64,000 bases of DNA from Palaemon carinicauda (GCF_036898095.1 NC_090746.1:55433852-55497851); one strand, 5' to 3'; counted from the stretch's first letter, positions 33,537-47,300 are shown. The notes: generated by a model not told the origin, from the letters alone. Numbers and translations are program-made.

Positions 33537-35115
33537 ACTGCATCACTTTCGGGATCGCTGGACCTTCAATCCCTGGGCCCACAGCCTAATCACGAATGGA
33601 CTCGGGTGGAAATGGAGCAGAACTCTAGCCTGTTTTCCAGAATTCTTCCAACACTCCACCCCCTTGTTGGAAGAATATACCTCGGAACTCTTGAACAAGA
33701 AGGTGATAAGGAAAGCAAGGTCCATCAAGTTCCAGGGAAGAAGAAGTTTGTCTTCAGAGCAATGCCCTTTGGACTGAACACAGCCCCAAGGATATTCACG
33801 AAGCTAGCAGACACAATCGTCCAACAGTTACGCACCGAAGGAGTTCAAGTGGTAGCATATCTAGACGATTGGTTGGTATGGGCAGCATAAAAGACTACTT
33901 GTCTGCAAGCAGCCAACAAGGTGATCCAGTTTCTGGAACACCTGGGCTTCAAGATCAATCGCAAGAAGTCTCGTCTCTCTTCAGCTCAACAGTTCCAGTG
34001 GCTAGGAATCCAATGGAACTTAAAGTCACACCACCTCTCCATTCCATCCAAGAAGAGGAGAGAAATAGCAGGATCTGTCTGGAGACTAATCCGTCACAAG
34101 AGGATTTCAAGACGCCAACAAGAAAGAGTACTGGGCTCTTTCCAGTTTGCAGCAGTGACAGACCCTGTGCTAAAAGCACATCTGAAAGATGCATCAGGAG
34201 TCTGGAGGAAATACGCATCAAACGCACGAAGAGATCAACTAAGGTTGACCCTGACCTTGTTACGCACACAGTTAAGGCCATGGTCAACAGCCAAGAGCCT
34301 AGCACGGACAATTCCCCTACAACCACCGCAACCATCAGTGGTGATAGACCCAGATGCCTCCTTGGAAGGACGGGGAGGCCATTCTCACGACAAAAAAGTG
34401 CAAGGGAATTGATCGCACCAGTTCAAAACCTTTCATATCAACATTTTGGAAGCTATGGCATTTTTCCTGACGTTGAAGAAACTATCCCCTCGCAGATCAA
34501 TCCACATCAGATTGGTCCTGGACAACGAGGTGATAGTAAAATGTCTAAATCAACAAGGCTCGAGATCACCCCACATCAACCATGTGATGTTAGCTATCTT
34601 CTACTTGGCAAGGAAGAGATGGCACTTATCAGCAGTTCACTTACAAGGGATCCGCAATGTGACGGCGGACGCTCTATCCAGGCGAAAGCCCATAGAGACA
34701 GAATGGTCCCTAGACGCATTCTCCTTCATCTTGTGAAAAGTCCCAGAACTGCAGATCGACCTCTTTGCAACGAGCGACAAGAAACTATCTCGTTACGTAG
34801 CCCCTTACCTGGACCCTCAAGCAGAAGCGATGGATGCCATGTCCCTAGACTGGAACAAGTGGAATCGTATTTACCTGTTTCCACCAACCAATTTCTGCTA
34901 AGAGTCCTCGACTAGCTAAGATCCTTCAGAGGGACAGCAGCGGTAGTAGCCCCCAAGTGGCCTAAGAGCAATTGGTTTCCTCTAGTCCTAGAGTTGAATC
35001 TGAAGCTGTTTCCAGTGTCGAATCCGGTGCTGTCTCAACTGGTCCAGAAGTCGACTGTCTACACTTCATCCTCGAGAACCTGCAACCTACATCTCATGAT
35101 TTTCTCGCCTTAGCG
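33537..35115 (+). pseudogene. RT / RNase H / methyltransferase-like frame of copy D, RT motif A deleted
   Basis: WTFNPWAHSL to SIKFQGR is followed directly by KKFVFRAMPFGLN. The roughly 70 residues between these points in B, including SIDLxDAYWH with the first catalytic Asp, are missing (junction near 33741). YLDDWLVW remains near 33860, then stops. RNase H is split (PDASLEGRGG, then LDNEVIV, NVTADALSR), and the methyltransferase-like block (VAPKWPKSNW) continues to about 35115. Confidence 0.83.
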
Positions 35116-36043
35116 GCGAGCAAAAAGTTCGGAATCTCAAAGGATAAAGTTGACTTCATCGAGGAGCGCAAGTCACGTTCGACTAGGAGACAATACGAAT
35201 CGTCATGGAAGAAATGGGTGACCTTTGTGACAGCAAGGAAACCAACAGAGATATCGATAGATTTCTGTCTTGCATTCTTCATACACCTCCACAACCAAGG
35301 CCTGGCCTCTACTACAATTACTTCTGGTAAATTGGCCCTGGCTAGACCACTTCTGTATGCTTTTGAGGTGGACCTCTCAGGTGAAATCTTTAATAAGATC
35401 CCGAAAGCATGCGCTAGACTCAAGCCAGCAGCCCCACCAAAGCCCATCACGTGGTCTTTGGAACTGGATAATGAGAACTGTACTCTAAAGGATTTAACAC
35501 GGAAAGTCATTTTTCTGTTTGCAATAGCCTCAGGGGAGTGAAATAGTAGCCTTGTCTAGAAACGAAGGCCATATTCAGTTCCTGGACTCAGGAGAACTGA
35601 ACCTGTTTCCCGATCCTGCTTTTCTTGCCAAGAATGAGCTACCCACCAAGAGGTGGAGTCCTTGGAGAATCTGCCCATTGAAGGAAGATGCCTTTCTGTG
35701 CCCAGTAGAGTGTCTTAAGGTCTATCTTCAAAGAACTTTAAACTTCAAAGGAGGACAGCTCTTCAGAGGCGAAACTTCAGGATCGAACCTATCTTTAAGA
35801 CAACTGAGAGCGAAGCTCACCTACTTTATTTGCAGAGCGGATCCTGACACTACACCCGCGGGTCATGATCCAAGGAAAGTTGCTTCTTCGTTGAACTTCT
35901 TTCAACATATGGACTTTGAGAGACTCCGCTCGTACACTGGGTGGAAATCATCCAGAGTCTTCTACAAACATTACATTAAGCAAGTACAACAGATAAAACA
36001 CTTTGTGGTGGCGGCGGGTAGTGTGATTAAACCCGTCGTCTAG
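34972..36043 (+). pseudogene. tyrosine recombinase of copy D, catalytic Arg I deleted
   Basis: STRRQYESSWKKW and the core fold are clear. Near 35535 ASGARVSEIV of the other copies becomes ASG then SEIV in another frame: about 10 bp covering Arg I are gone. Downstream, HxxR (AGHDPRK) and Tyr (FYKHYIKQ) are intact, with stop at 36043. Confidence 0.84.
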
Positions 36044-36686
36044 TTCTGCGATGAACAGTGGACTGTTTTGGGACTTTACAGTGCATCGGGTGCATGGGTA
36101 TACGTACCCACTTGTGCAGATCACAACTATGGTTGACACACTGTTCTATTGAGTGGCGTTATTCTGATAATGTATTTGTATATTTTTTCTACACGAGAAA
36201 ATATGTGTTTTTGTGTGTTGTAATGCTGGATCAGATACATCCTTTATTGTAACTACATTTGATGATTTAGTTGCATAGTAAAATACTTAACCAGATTTGT
36301 GTCTTATTACTGCTCCCTCAGTTATAAGCTAATAAAGTATGTTAGAGTTTTACTAAAACCACTTTATGGTGTTCAGATTCTTGAAATCACAATAATGTTT
36401 TCTAAAGGAATAACCTTACATTCTTAATGTATGTAAAAATGTGTTTCAACTCTTTCCTTTTTGTTCCAATGGGAAATACAAACCTTGAATCCTTATTGTC
36501 GACATCGACATTTCCCTGCTGGGGGCCAGGAGGCACTAAACCAGCTGCAGGGTTAGTGGACGTGACAGATCTCTGGAATTTCACATATAGGTCTAGTAGA
36601 CCAGATAAGGAAATCTATTCAAGGTAGAAGGCACATACACAAACCCACAGCTAATAGTAATGTCAAGACAATTCTCTAGTATACTT
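36044..36686 (+). other. 3' untranslated region of copy D
   Basis: AT-rich, non-coding, with AATAAAG at about 36330. It holds a GGGGGCCAGGAGG word like those in the other family-1 3' UTRs. Confidence 0.5.
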
Positions 36687-36778
36687 CCATCAGCACGACA
36701 TGGCTTGAGCCCAAAAAACAGATTTTGATCAAAGTGAAAAATCTATTTTTGGGTGAGAGGGCCATGTCGTCCTGATGG
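36687..36778 (+). repeat. internal complementary region (ICR) of copy D
   Basis: CATGGCTTGAGCCCAAA then ACAGATTTTGATCAAAG then GGGCCATGTCGTCCTGATGG. The halves match the reverse complements of D's own left and right ends, including the D-specific GATCAAAG. Confidence 0.87.
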
Positions 36779-36847
36779 AACCCACCCTTTTGCTGATCCC
36801 TCCCAAAATTACTTTATCTGTGGCCATTTCCGCTTAACGGCAAGAAT

Positions 36848-37183
36848 AGGAATGGCATTGCGTTAGTAGTAGGGAAGGAGATCCACAGGGTACCTAGAAC
36901 GGCACCCCTTCCTTTTTGCCACTCTTCCCCCTTGCATCGAAGCGTTAAATCTATTCGGGGTGAAGATTGCCATGTGTCGTATCTAGAATACTTCCCGATA
37001 TTATACGATATCCTTTATCGGATACTCGTGCCAGGAGTTGGAATCCTGGAGACCTTTAGTTTAATTCTCTGGGAGTATCACTGTAGCAAATATCCCTTAG
37101 AAGGCTACCTATAGGAACCCTTCCATCAGGACATCATGGCCCTCTCACCCAAAAATAAATTTTTCACTTTGATCAAAATCCGT
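36848..37183 (+). repeat. right inverted terminal repeat of copy D
   Basis: Inverted copy of 29476-29784 ending TTGATCAAAATCCG. Confidence 0.83.
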
Positions 37184-38768
37184 TTTAACAGTAAAAATAC
37201 GTGATATGAAATTTTAAATACTCTGAACGAACAAGGTAAAACGACAGTGGAGGTCCTGTAGAGAGTAGGATTCCCCTGCTGTATGGGACCCGAAAAGCAG
37301 CCGTCAAAGTAAAGTAACCAATTTCAGAGGACAATGTTCCTTAGATATGGAGGAGGAGAAGAAGAAGCTTATGACTAGTCTAAGGCTGCAGCTAAGGTGG
37401 CAGAGGGAATGTCCTCATAGCTAACACACATCCAATGGTAGAAGAACTCAAGCTGACAAGACCAAAAGCAGTGACAGAAGGCGACACTTCTGCCAAGATA
37501 GACTAACCAAGCAAAGGAGTCAAGACTCCGCAGCAACAGGTACATAGCTTAGGATGAAAAGCTGCAGGCAACTACTAAGGCAGCAGAGGAGAACCCTAAG
37601 GGGTACCAACTCTCCGCCTGGATAGAGTTAGGCCATAGGAAAAAACTGTGCCAGCAAGCCTAGCCCAGCTAGCAGGTGAGGAAAAAACTCAAATGCTAAG
37701 GTAAGATGAATAGACAAGAGGAACTGTAGGTCCCAGTACAGTAAGGTTATGGCCTAATCAGGAAGAGGAAGGGGCAGAGAAACCTCCAAAAAGTGGTCTC
37801 TAAGGCGGCACTAAGGCGGCAGAGAGAATTAATTCAGGGAGGGGAAAATCTCATCCATAAAGGCCCAGGCTAGATAGCCTACAAGTTATCCCGTCCAAAA
37901 GTGGCAACGAAGAGTACTTCAGTTGCCATGGAACTAGACAAGGAGGGGTTCCACAGCAATTGCACGCACTAGTAGGCGCAAGGGAGAGGGGGTGGTGATG
38001 GGAGGCTCAGAAATTGGTAAGGCAACAGGACAGGAAGGCCTGACTGCCACGTTACAACAAGAATGGTGTTCCAAGGGATCTCCCGTGATAGGGCACAGAG
38101 GAACAAGTCCTCACAACCAATCGTTAGCCTACCAAAAACTAAGAAGAAGCCTAAGAATCTAAGAATGGGTAAGGCGGCACAAACGGGGTCTACCTGTCAC
38201 CATTAGAACAGGGGGTAATGAGTTCCAATGGGAAGAAAAGAATTACACACAGGGAACAAGTTCCCAAGACCTGTGCCGTCTTGCCAAACATGCAGGCTAA
38301 GTGGAAATTGAAGGCGTTTGCCCTAGGACAACTGTAAAACCCTATCCAACTCCCAGAGGGACCTTCAGGACCGCAGCTCCCTGCTATGACGAATCAACAG
38401 CATGGGAGGATGAGCAGTCTCACGAAACTAGTAAGGTTTGGTGAAAGAAAGGGATGGTGCACAAGTGCATATTCACCAGTCATGGCTGCCGGCGAGGGTA
38501 GTTACCTTAAGTCAAGACTGATAAAAAACGCAAATGCAAACGCTAGTAATAAAGGGGAGGTACCCCGTAATCATACCACAATTGTATAAGAATATAAAAC
38601 ACATTCTTACAATAATAAGACTAAATAACTAAGAATTTTGGAGCGATTTGGATACATGATGCGCCGGTGCCGACCGTGCGCAGCCACAGGCAATAAAAGG
38701 CATGCACATCGAATGAAAAACTGGGTGAAGATGCAAAATTGTTCAACACACAAGAAAAGGGTACTCAA

Positions 38769-38801
38769 CTTAGTCGATGAAGAAGAAGCTAAAGCATCCA
38801 T
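38769..38801 (-). other. gag exon 1 of element H
   Basis: Eleven codons, MDALASSSSTK, matching the pattern of MQSPASSSSGK (D) and MSLPSASPSSGK (B, C). They are followed by TTGAGTACC, the same word that follows exon 1 in copy C. Confidence 0.65.
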
Positions 38802-38929
38802 GATCGCTAAATCACTAAAAAGGCTATGAAAACAAGCAGAAAAAACTCCAAGCAACTGTAATATGGCATCTGCAAAAAGGAATGGTTTTACAGGAAACGT
38901 GTTAACTGTAGCACACTGGGATCGTGAGT

Positions 38930-39197
38930 TGTAACGGCTCTCGCGCCCACGTATCCAATCCTATCCCATATCCTTTGAGACAAGGTTAACTCTATTCGAG
39001 GAAGGATAGGTATGGCTTATTTTAAACACGTCCCTGGTGTATATAAGATATCTCTCGGGATATTCGCTCTGGAGGTGAGAACTCCATGATACCTCTTCAG
39101 GTAAAATTTTCTAGTATATCACTCGCTGAAATATCCCAAGTAGAAAGCTGCCTTATGAGGAACTTCCATCAGGACGACATGGCTTAAGCCTAAAAAA
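38930..39197 (-). repeat. eroded left ITR of element H
   Basis: Contains ITR landmarks in diverged form (GTTAACTCTATTCG, GATATTCGCTCTGGAG) and ends CCATCAGGACGACATGGCTTAAGCC, the complement of a family-1 left end (landmark at about 39166-39190). Confidence 0.7.
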
Positions 39198-42100
39198 GGG
39201 TATTATTACCTTATATAATTATTCTTCGTGCGGATACAAGTCGCCTATCAGTATTGATTTTCTGTGAAGTAAACAATTTTGTTTCACACAAGTTTCACAA
39301 AAGAATATACAGGCTGAGAACTGATGAGTAACTCCCATACTTTTAGCAGATGGGAAATCAATGCAGATGACAATTTGAATTCAGGACAGCCTGAGTTGTT
39401 GCTTGTAACCCTTGGATTAAAGTTAAAGTAGTATGTATAATAAAACAAGTCATTACAAAAATATATGTATTCTTTCAATCAAAAATCATTACAGAATATG
39501 GAATCTTTGAAGAATACATTTTCACATCAATAGAAAAAAATTTACTAGGATACAAATCAAATAGTAATAATAATAATAATTATAATGCATCACTAAGCAA
39601 TGCATGTGCTGTATGTACATTTAAATACAAATGTACTCTTTTAAGCTATAGAGCAAAGTTACATCTCCTGATATATGTCATGAAAAAAATTTGAATTAGC
39701 CAAACCTTAATGATGGCACATTCAAACTAAATACCACTAAGAATTGTAAAAATAATAATTATTTATTAAAATTAACACAATTCTATAACCTATACAGACT
39801 TCGTAGTAGTTATTTACAGCACTGTATTTCATGAATTATTTTAACTTCAAAAGCTTCATATTACACATTTGTGATAGAGTTACTGTATATTTCATACAAG
39901 GAGAAAATGTACAGTAGACAGCAACCATACAATAGGTTGCATTGTAGCTATTGAATACGAAGTCAATGCCCTATTACAGTTACCTAGAAGCAGGATAGTT
40001 TGGCACAATTTACAGTGGTAATACACAAACTTGTTCTTAATTTTCATGACCTTTAGCACTCATTTTTACAAAACAAACATTTCGGGGAAAGCATGACCGG
40101 CTTTGTTCAGTCCCTAATGATTTTTGTCTTTGTTTTATCCTTTTTAGAAAACAATGGAAAAAAAAAATTCTAAAAATAGACGGTGCTTCGGAAAATTTCA
40201 TAAAATCTTTAGTTGAATATAAAGTTATACACAACTTAAAAAAGGATTTTTACATGTAACAATAATTTTGCGGCAATATTAATTTGTTTGGTTACAGTGT
40301 ACATAAAACATTGTTAAGATGCTGTATACTGTATAATAAGCTTGTTTCGAATAATCATCCTAAAATACAAAACACATTTTTTATGATTTTATCAATAAGT
40401 CTTAGGTGGCTAGTGATTAGAAGAGATCCTTGTACATTCATCTTCCATTTTTTCTGAAGAATATCTATATTAAAAACCAAGAAATATAATTTAGTTCATT
40501 ATATAACCATACATATCTCATCACATAACATGCACTGCAGCTACAGCAAGTTTGAAAATCCCTCAGTCTGAAGGCAACAACACCTATCCATTTGATAAAT
40601 ACACCTCATGAAATTTAGTGCAGTATATAAAATGGTAAAAGAATATTCATATTTAATTATTAAGTTGAAAGAGACTTTTTTTTTTTTTTTACTATCTAGT
40701 GCAATTAATGAAAAAAAAACTAAATATTTCAATACAGTACATACTGTATATCACTTGTAGCTGATTCAAAACCAAACATTTTGATCATAGCTCATTTTTG
40801 GAAATTAAGCTGTGTACATTAGATTGGATTTTCACATCAAACTATCATCATCTTAACTAATGTCAGTGAAGTTTGAAATGTTTTAGAAGAGATTTATGAT
40901 TTGTATAAACAAATCATCTTAAATCACTTTACTCTCCATTTTGAAGTCTTAAGACTAGATACTTTACTTAGAAAATGAATAAGTCCTCCCATTAGCCCAG
41001 AAAGTGAGAGATTACCCCACTGAAAAGAGGAAACACATTTATCCGACTTAATGAAAAGCTTGGCACTATATAGTGGCAGCATGAGTATACATGTTCGGAA
41101 GAAAAGCTGACTAAAGGCAATGGTTTGTTCAGTACAGTATGTACCAAATATGTTTAAAAAAAAAAAAAAACTATTAATGTACTTGTATTAAACATATTGA
41201 ACTTCAAAAATTGTTACTAGAAGGGAGAGGAAGTAAGGAGAAGAAAAGTATTAGCCTGGGTAAAATACAATAGAAGGAAATTGCTGATCTGGAGAATAAG
41301 ATAACTTTAATAAACAGAGCAAATAGATACTGATTCGGGGATATAATGTATTTTTGCTGATTATCTATTGAAGATGGCTTTATTTGAAGGGATAAATGAC
41401 TTTTAATCGCATAACATGTACTGTACATTGAAATGACAGAGGTCAGGGCCTTACTAGCGGTAAAATCTTCAGCCACCTAAGTTTACTGAAGTGCAAGTAC
41501 ATAATATATCAGTGCATATTATGGACTGAAGCACAATTGTACAAGGGTATGGTTTGTTTAATACAAACTTTTTTTAAATGAAAAATATTTTCCTCTATGA
41601 GTGCTTACTTGAACAGTGCTATGAATTTGGTAAAATAAGCCTGACAATTTTTAACATACTTCATTTAAGGTAAAATCATAAAATTGAAGGATAATCAATC
41701 TAAGTGAATGGTTAACTATTTGAGATTCCAGTGATGTCAATAAAAAAATAATGTAGAAAAAAAAAATTACATGTCGACAAAATACAGTAAGGGTTTTACT
41801 TAGAATAGCATGGAAATTGTTTCTATATTTTCCATAAGTTTATGTATATGTAATAATAGGCATAAATAACAGTAATATACATTATACAACACATAATTTT
41901 TGTTAATAAAAATCTTGTAAATCTCTTTTGCTTAAAAGTAAACAAAGCAATTAAAGAAAAATATCTCTATAAGCTCATAAAAGGAACCCAGAAATAAGAG
42001 TTAAAACCACACATCAGTTTTGAACACCACAGGAATCTCTGTTAAATGGACCATATGCTTGATGTATTGTACGCCTAGGCTATATTCATGGATATGTTTA

Positions 42101-44356
42101 CAATGACTAAGCGTCTTGGATCATAAAACCTGAATTTCAAATCCTTACATATTTTTTGTGGCTTGCTATTTTCCATTTGTGTCTTGTACTAGGGAAAGTT
42201 TATAAAAATAAAGTACAGTTTGACTAACAACTAAAGATAAACTACAAAACACTGTGTATTTTCTGATAGCACAACACAAAGCAATACCTTATTTTTAAGG
42301 CATATGTTTATATTTTAATACAGTATGCCATACTCATTAAAACATTTTATAGTCCTTGTATTAGTGAAATAACTAACTGGCTGCACACAGGAAAAGTGAG
42401 CTACATTTAAGTTTTAGATTATTTTCTGCTATTTTGGCACCTAGTTTAAAGTAAGATGACAAACACTATGTATTTAATTTTTTGTGAACAGATCACTGTT
42501 GCAACACTACAGACCTTTAAATTTAGTTATATGATTTTCATGATATACATTACAGTGGAACCTTGTAGAGTTTAAAAATTTCTTAATTGGAGCAATTAAT
42601 TCTTCCTCAAAACTATTCTATTTTTTACTGTTATTTTTAGAGGTCAAACAAGAATAGAGACTCGTTGGAACTTGCACAAGGCAAGGCGCGTATCGCCAAC
42701 AGCATGATGCCACTCAAACACGCAAAGCTACTGTGTTATATACTCAGTTTAAATGTAGATGTCTCCTAGAGCACACCCACAAAACTTTCTTGTTAAGTTT
42801 TCAAAAAATGTGTTTTGTTTGTTTTGGTACAGTATACAGTACTGTATGTAAATGCATAAAAAATAGTGCTAATGAAGGTTAGTGATAGTAATAAGGCAAA
42901 AACTATACCGTAGTTGTTATAACCACCATAATATTGAAACAAAAGATATAATTTCAAAGTCAAAGAATGGTATGGGTAGAGTGAGCTTGAAAGTTCATTC
43001 ATTTCATTTACTGTATCATGTTTTATGTATGATTTTATGCAAGTATGTACTGTAAACTACACAAACACTTCACAATGAGAGTGATTTTTGTTGCCTTGAG
43101 CGCAGTACTGTACAGTAATCCAATAATGTACATGTTAATTATTTTATGAAAATATAACGATGTTTGAACATACTGTATTGTATCTGTGTTTGAATAGCCA
43201 TCTTCAATAAACTAATTTTGATATCTACAATTCTACTGTACTGAATTAAGTGCTCCTTATACATTCATCTCATATTGCATTGGCAATTTATTACAATATT
43301 AAATAAAGATAAAAAAGAAGTTCAGAGCATATATTTTTATGTACATTAAAAGAGCCACTCCAATTTCCTATCTCCTTTGTACATGTTCTATTACTGCTGT
43401 TGTTATTGTGCAAAGATTTCAGTCAATTTGAGTTGCATTTGAAAAACCTTTGAAGCTTATCAAATATGTCTGTCATTTTATTTACTCTTATACAATTACA
43501 GCCAAAAATCTAACCATTTTGTCAAAACCTCATTGTAAAAATCAAAACTGTTCTAAGGTTTATAAGCTATCAGGTATTTTTTTCATCAAAAGATGAACAT
43601 ATTAGGCTTTAGATTTGAACTTCTTTACTATGGAACCTGTAACAATGAAATAAAGTTCTTGATCTGTTATATCAATATCAGGTCTTAGAAGTTCTCTAAC
43701 CTAAGATTTGGGATACTGTAAAATAAACCTACTCTCTTTCTCTCTCAAAGTTCATGATGTAAGAAAAGAACTTTTTTGTTTACCTCCTAAGTGTGATATT
43801 TGTCATAATACTTACATTAAACAAACTAGATTGCATGGTTTTACAAAAGCATCTTAATTGAACTGGGTAGGAAACATTTATATTTCTTTGGTACTGTTCT
43901 GCATTATTCAAAGGATTTCCTTAATTCAAGAAATGTAAAACTGGTGCCAGTTAAGTACACAATATCTAAAACATTTACTGTAATTTTGGAGAAAAATCAA
44001 TATGTAAGTCTTTGATGACATCTTTTCTAGCATAACTGCTTTTCAAAGTCTTAATATATGAATACTAAGCAGAATTCAATTCATATCTTGCACCACATAC
44101 AAAAACAAATGAACATGAAATTAGTTTACAGATAACATTTTACTTGGAAAGTAAGGCTCTGTACATACTTCTAGAGCATTTATGAAAATTAAAAAAGAAA
44201 TTCCACAAACAAAAGTCTTCAGTGTTTTAGTTTAAAAACCTCGTGTACAACATTTCATAAATAAACTATGAATATTTAAAGGCATAAAATACAGTACAGT
44301 ATACTTGTATTTAAATTGTACAAAAGTACATACTTTGGCCATGTATTATTAAAAAC
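39198..44356. other. AT-rich region without recognisable genes; probable 3' UTR/downstream of the zinc-finger gene
   Basis: No reading frame here looks coding. Poly(A), poly(T) and AAT runs are common, as are short palindromic words built from TACAGTA/TACTGTA. A long 3' UTR of the minus-strand zinc-finger gene could occupy part of it; a minus-strand AATAAA (TTTATT on +) lies at about 43475, among others, but none is decisive. Confidence 0.5.
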
Positions 44357-47300
44357 TTAATCATCCATTGTGGACACATGGACAATCTGTGCATCAGATA
44401 TAGTTTCACCATCATCACCTGCACCACGTCCTTGAAGAATAGACTGGAAGAGTTTTGGGTCCATTTCATGAGTAGCAACTACCTGCTGTCCGGCTAAGAA
44501 GTCTTTTAGGTAGTCAGGATGGACTTCTACAACAGAATATGCAGCTTGCTGGTCATCTGAGTTCAGTAAGTCTGCATCCATAGCAATGGCAGCAGCAGCT
44601 TGCTCTGCCTCTTCAACTCCAGCACGGCCACCATTTCTTCCATCTAGAGTAGCTTCTGGTACAGACAGCACTGACTCGTCTTCGCCTTCATCTATACTTT
44701 CCATGTTTTCAACTGCCTCTTCATTTTCAAGTGAGTTTACAGTGTCTAATTGATTAGGATCTTCAATATCGTGGTGCTTGGATAAATGCTTTATGAGATT
44801 TGTACGCTGAGTATAACCTCTATGACACAATGCACATTTATAGGGATGAGAACCTGTGTGGAGACTAACATGACGTTCAAGCTGTAGCTGAGTTGAAAAT
44901 CCTTTACGGCAAACGGAACAAAGGAAAGGATATTCTCCAGTGTGACGCATTTTATGATTTAATAGGTTGACTTTGCTTCTAAAAGGTTTACGGCATATAT
45001 CACACTGATAAGGACGTTCACCGGTATGTTTTATCTTGTGAACTGCCACCTCAAACTTCTGAGCAAATCTTTTGCCACATATATCACATGGATGTGGTTT
45101 AACCTCTCTGTGTCTGTATTTATGTTTGGTCAAGTACTGCTTTTTGGCAAATGATTTAGTACAAACTTCACATTTAAAGGGTTTCTCTATTACACGTTCT
45201 TCCTCCTCTTCTTGCTGTTCATCTTTCATTTCCTGCACCATTACCACTTCAGCTAATGGCAATGAATCTGATGTTACTGGTTCAGGATCTTGATCAGCTG
45301 ATTCTGGTAATTCTGAATATGGGGTATTTGTTGGTTCTGGGAACACTAAGAGTGGTTGTGAACTGTCAACTAAAAACTGCTGTTGGTTATCAACTAAAAG
45401 TTGTTGGGTAGATTCCATGGCTTCACTTACTTCACCTACTGTCTCAAACACATATAAATGAGGAGAATTATCTGATGCTGATACACCATCAACACTTGGA
45501 TTCATCATCATCATGCCTTGCATATGGTTGGCTTTATGTTGATTCAGAAGATCGGGACTGTAAAATGTTTCATCACAAACATCGCATCGCAATGCATCTT
45601 GAGTGACGTGTGTTCGTACATGCCTTTTCAGATTAGAGGAACTGCGGAACTCTTTTTCACAAAAATCACACTTGTAAGGCATTTCACCTGTATGTATTAG
45701 ATTGTGATTTTTCAGAGCAAGCCGAGATGCTAATTGTTTACCACAGTATGTACAAGGGAAGTTTCGCTGGCGTGAATGAACATTATGATGTGTGTATAAA
45801 TATTTCTTTTTATCAAACACTCTCCCACATATTTCACACATATAAAGATGAGCTTCAACATTGGTATCAGAATCTAAACCCATACTAACATTCTGATACT
45901 GCTGTTGCAAGTGATGAAATTGCCGATGCTTTGCAAGATGATGCTCCCTTCTAAACTTATGATTACACATATCACACTTGAACATTTCCTCTCTAATATG
46001 ATCTCTCATATGCTGATTAAGACTACTGTTGTTGATGAATGTTTTACCGCAATTACCGCATTTGAAAGGACGTTCACCTGTGTGTATGCGCATGTGTATT
46101 TTCACTGATTCAGCATTAGCAAAATATTTCCCACAAATATCACATTGGTAAGGTTTTTCTCCTGTATGCATTCGTTTGTGTTTTAATAGTCTTCCACTCT
46201 GTGAACACTTGTAATCACATACATCACATTTGTATGGTTTCTCACCACTATGAATACGTCGGTGTGTATTGTAATTACCACTGGTAGAAAAGCTTTTTCC
46301 ACACTCACACTTGAAAGGTTTTTCATCGATATGCTTTTTTTTGTGCATGATAAACAAAGACCTTTTATGAAAATTACGGCCACAAACATCACAAGTAAAC
46401 ATGAATGAATGCATTACTTTATGTCGTATAATATCACTCTTATGAACAAATAGTTTACTGCACAATCCACATTTCAAAAGTGGTGTGCCTGAATGAAGCA
46501 ATTTATGGCGTACAAAATGACTTTTGTGAGCAAAGTCAATACCACATTCATCACACTTAAGAACTGCAGGTAGAGTGCTGCCACTGATTCCCTCGCCATT
46601 TTCTTCCTCCTCTTCTGGAATATACGGCAATTCCGGACCTGGTCTTAGTGCTTCTCGCAAATGTACATGAGAATGTCTGATTAATGTAAGTTTAGTTGCA
46701 AATGCTTTCTTACAGATGTCACACTTCCAACTCTTAACACCTTTATGAGTTAGTTTATGTTTCTGCAAATATCTTTTCTCACGAAACGTTCTGTGACATA
46801 AATCACATTTGTAAGATGCTGAAAGTTTATGAGTTAACTTGTGAGTCAGAAGGGCTACGTATGACTGGAAGCTCTCGCTGCAATATTCACACCTATGACC
46901 ACTGTCCTCACTGATGTCTTTAATACCAGAACTATGTTGTTGCTCAGACTGCAATTCTTCAGCAGTAGAATCTATATTTTCTGCTGCCTCTGCTAGCCGT
47001 GATTTCACAGTTTCACCTGCATCGCCATGACTATCCAGATGATAAGTTAGAAGGGCAGGAGTGAAAAAGGTTTTCCCACACAGTTCACATTTGTTTTGAT
47101 TCTTTAACCGGTGAGTCCATAATTTATGTCTGACTAAAGCTGCACTCTGGCGAAAACTCTTCAGACAAACATCACATTTAAATGGTCGTTCTCCAGTGTG
47201 AACTAATACATGCTTATCTAAAGCAGATTTTAAGGGGAACCCAGCACCACATAGCTCGCACTTGTAGTTTCTATCCTGGGAGTGAACTCTTCGATGGCGA

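Larger units (their letters stand above)
29476..37183 (+). mobile_element. DIRS-type retrotransposon copy D (diverged family 1), end to end
   Basis: The 7.7 kb element has left ITR, gag exon 1, intron, gag exon 2, RT/RH/MT, YR, ICR and right ITR. Its left end abuts the right end of X, and its right end abuts minus-strand element H. It is the most eroded full-length copy: multiple stops in gag, a deletion taking out the RT active-site region, and a deletion of catalytic Arg I in YR. Confidence 0.9.
37184..39197 (-). mobile_element. 5' part of a minus-strand DIRS element H (family 1), truncated by D
   Basis: Reading the minus strand, this has an eroded left ITR (39197 to 38930, TTAAGCCATGTCGTCCTGATGG), a leader, a short exon 1 (MDALASSSSTK) and then about 1.6 kb of intron-like sequence that stops where D's right end begins. 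No gag exon 2, RT or YR is present. Plus-strand ORFs here are not conserved. Confidence 0.68.

Noticed and set aside
39198..44356. Small proteins in 39284-43002
   Set aside because: AT-rich, Phe/Leu/Ile/Tyr-rich translations of 60-90 codons, typical of chance ORFs in such DNA.
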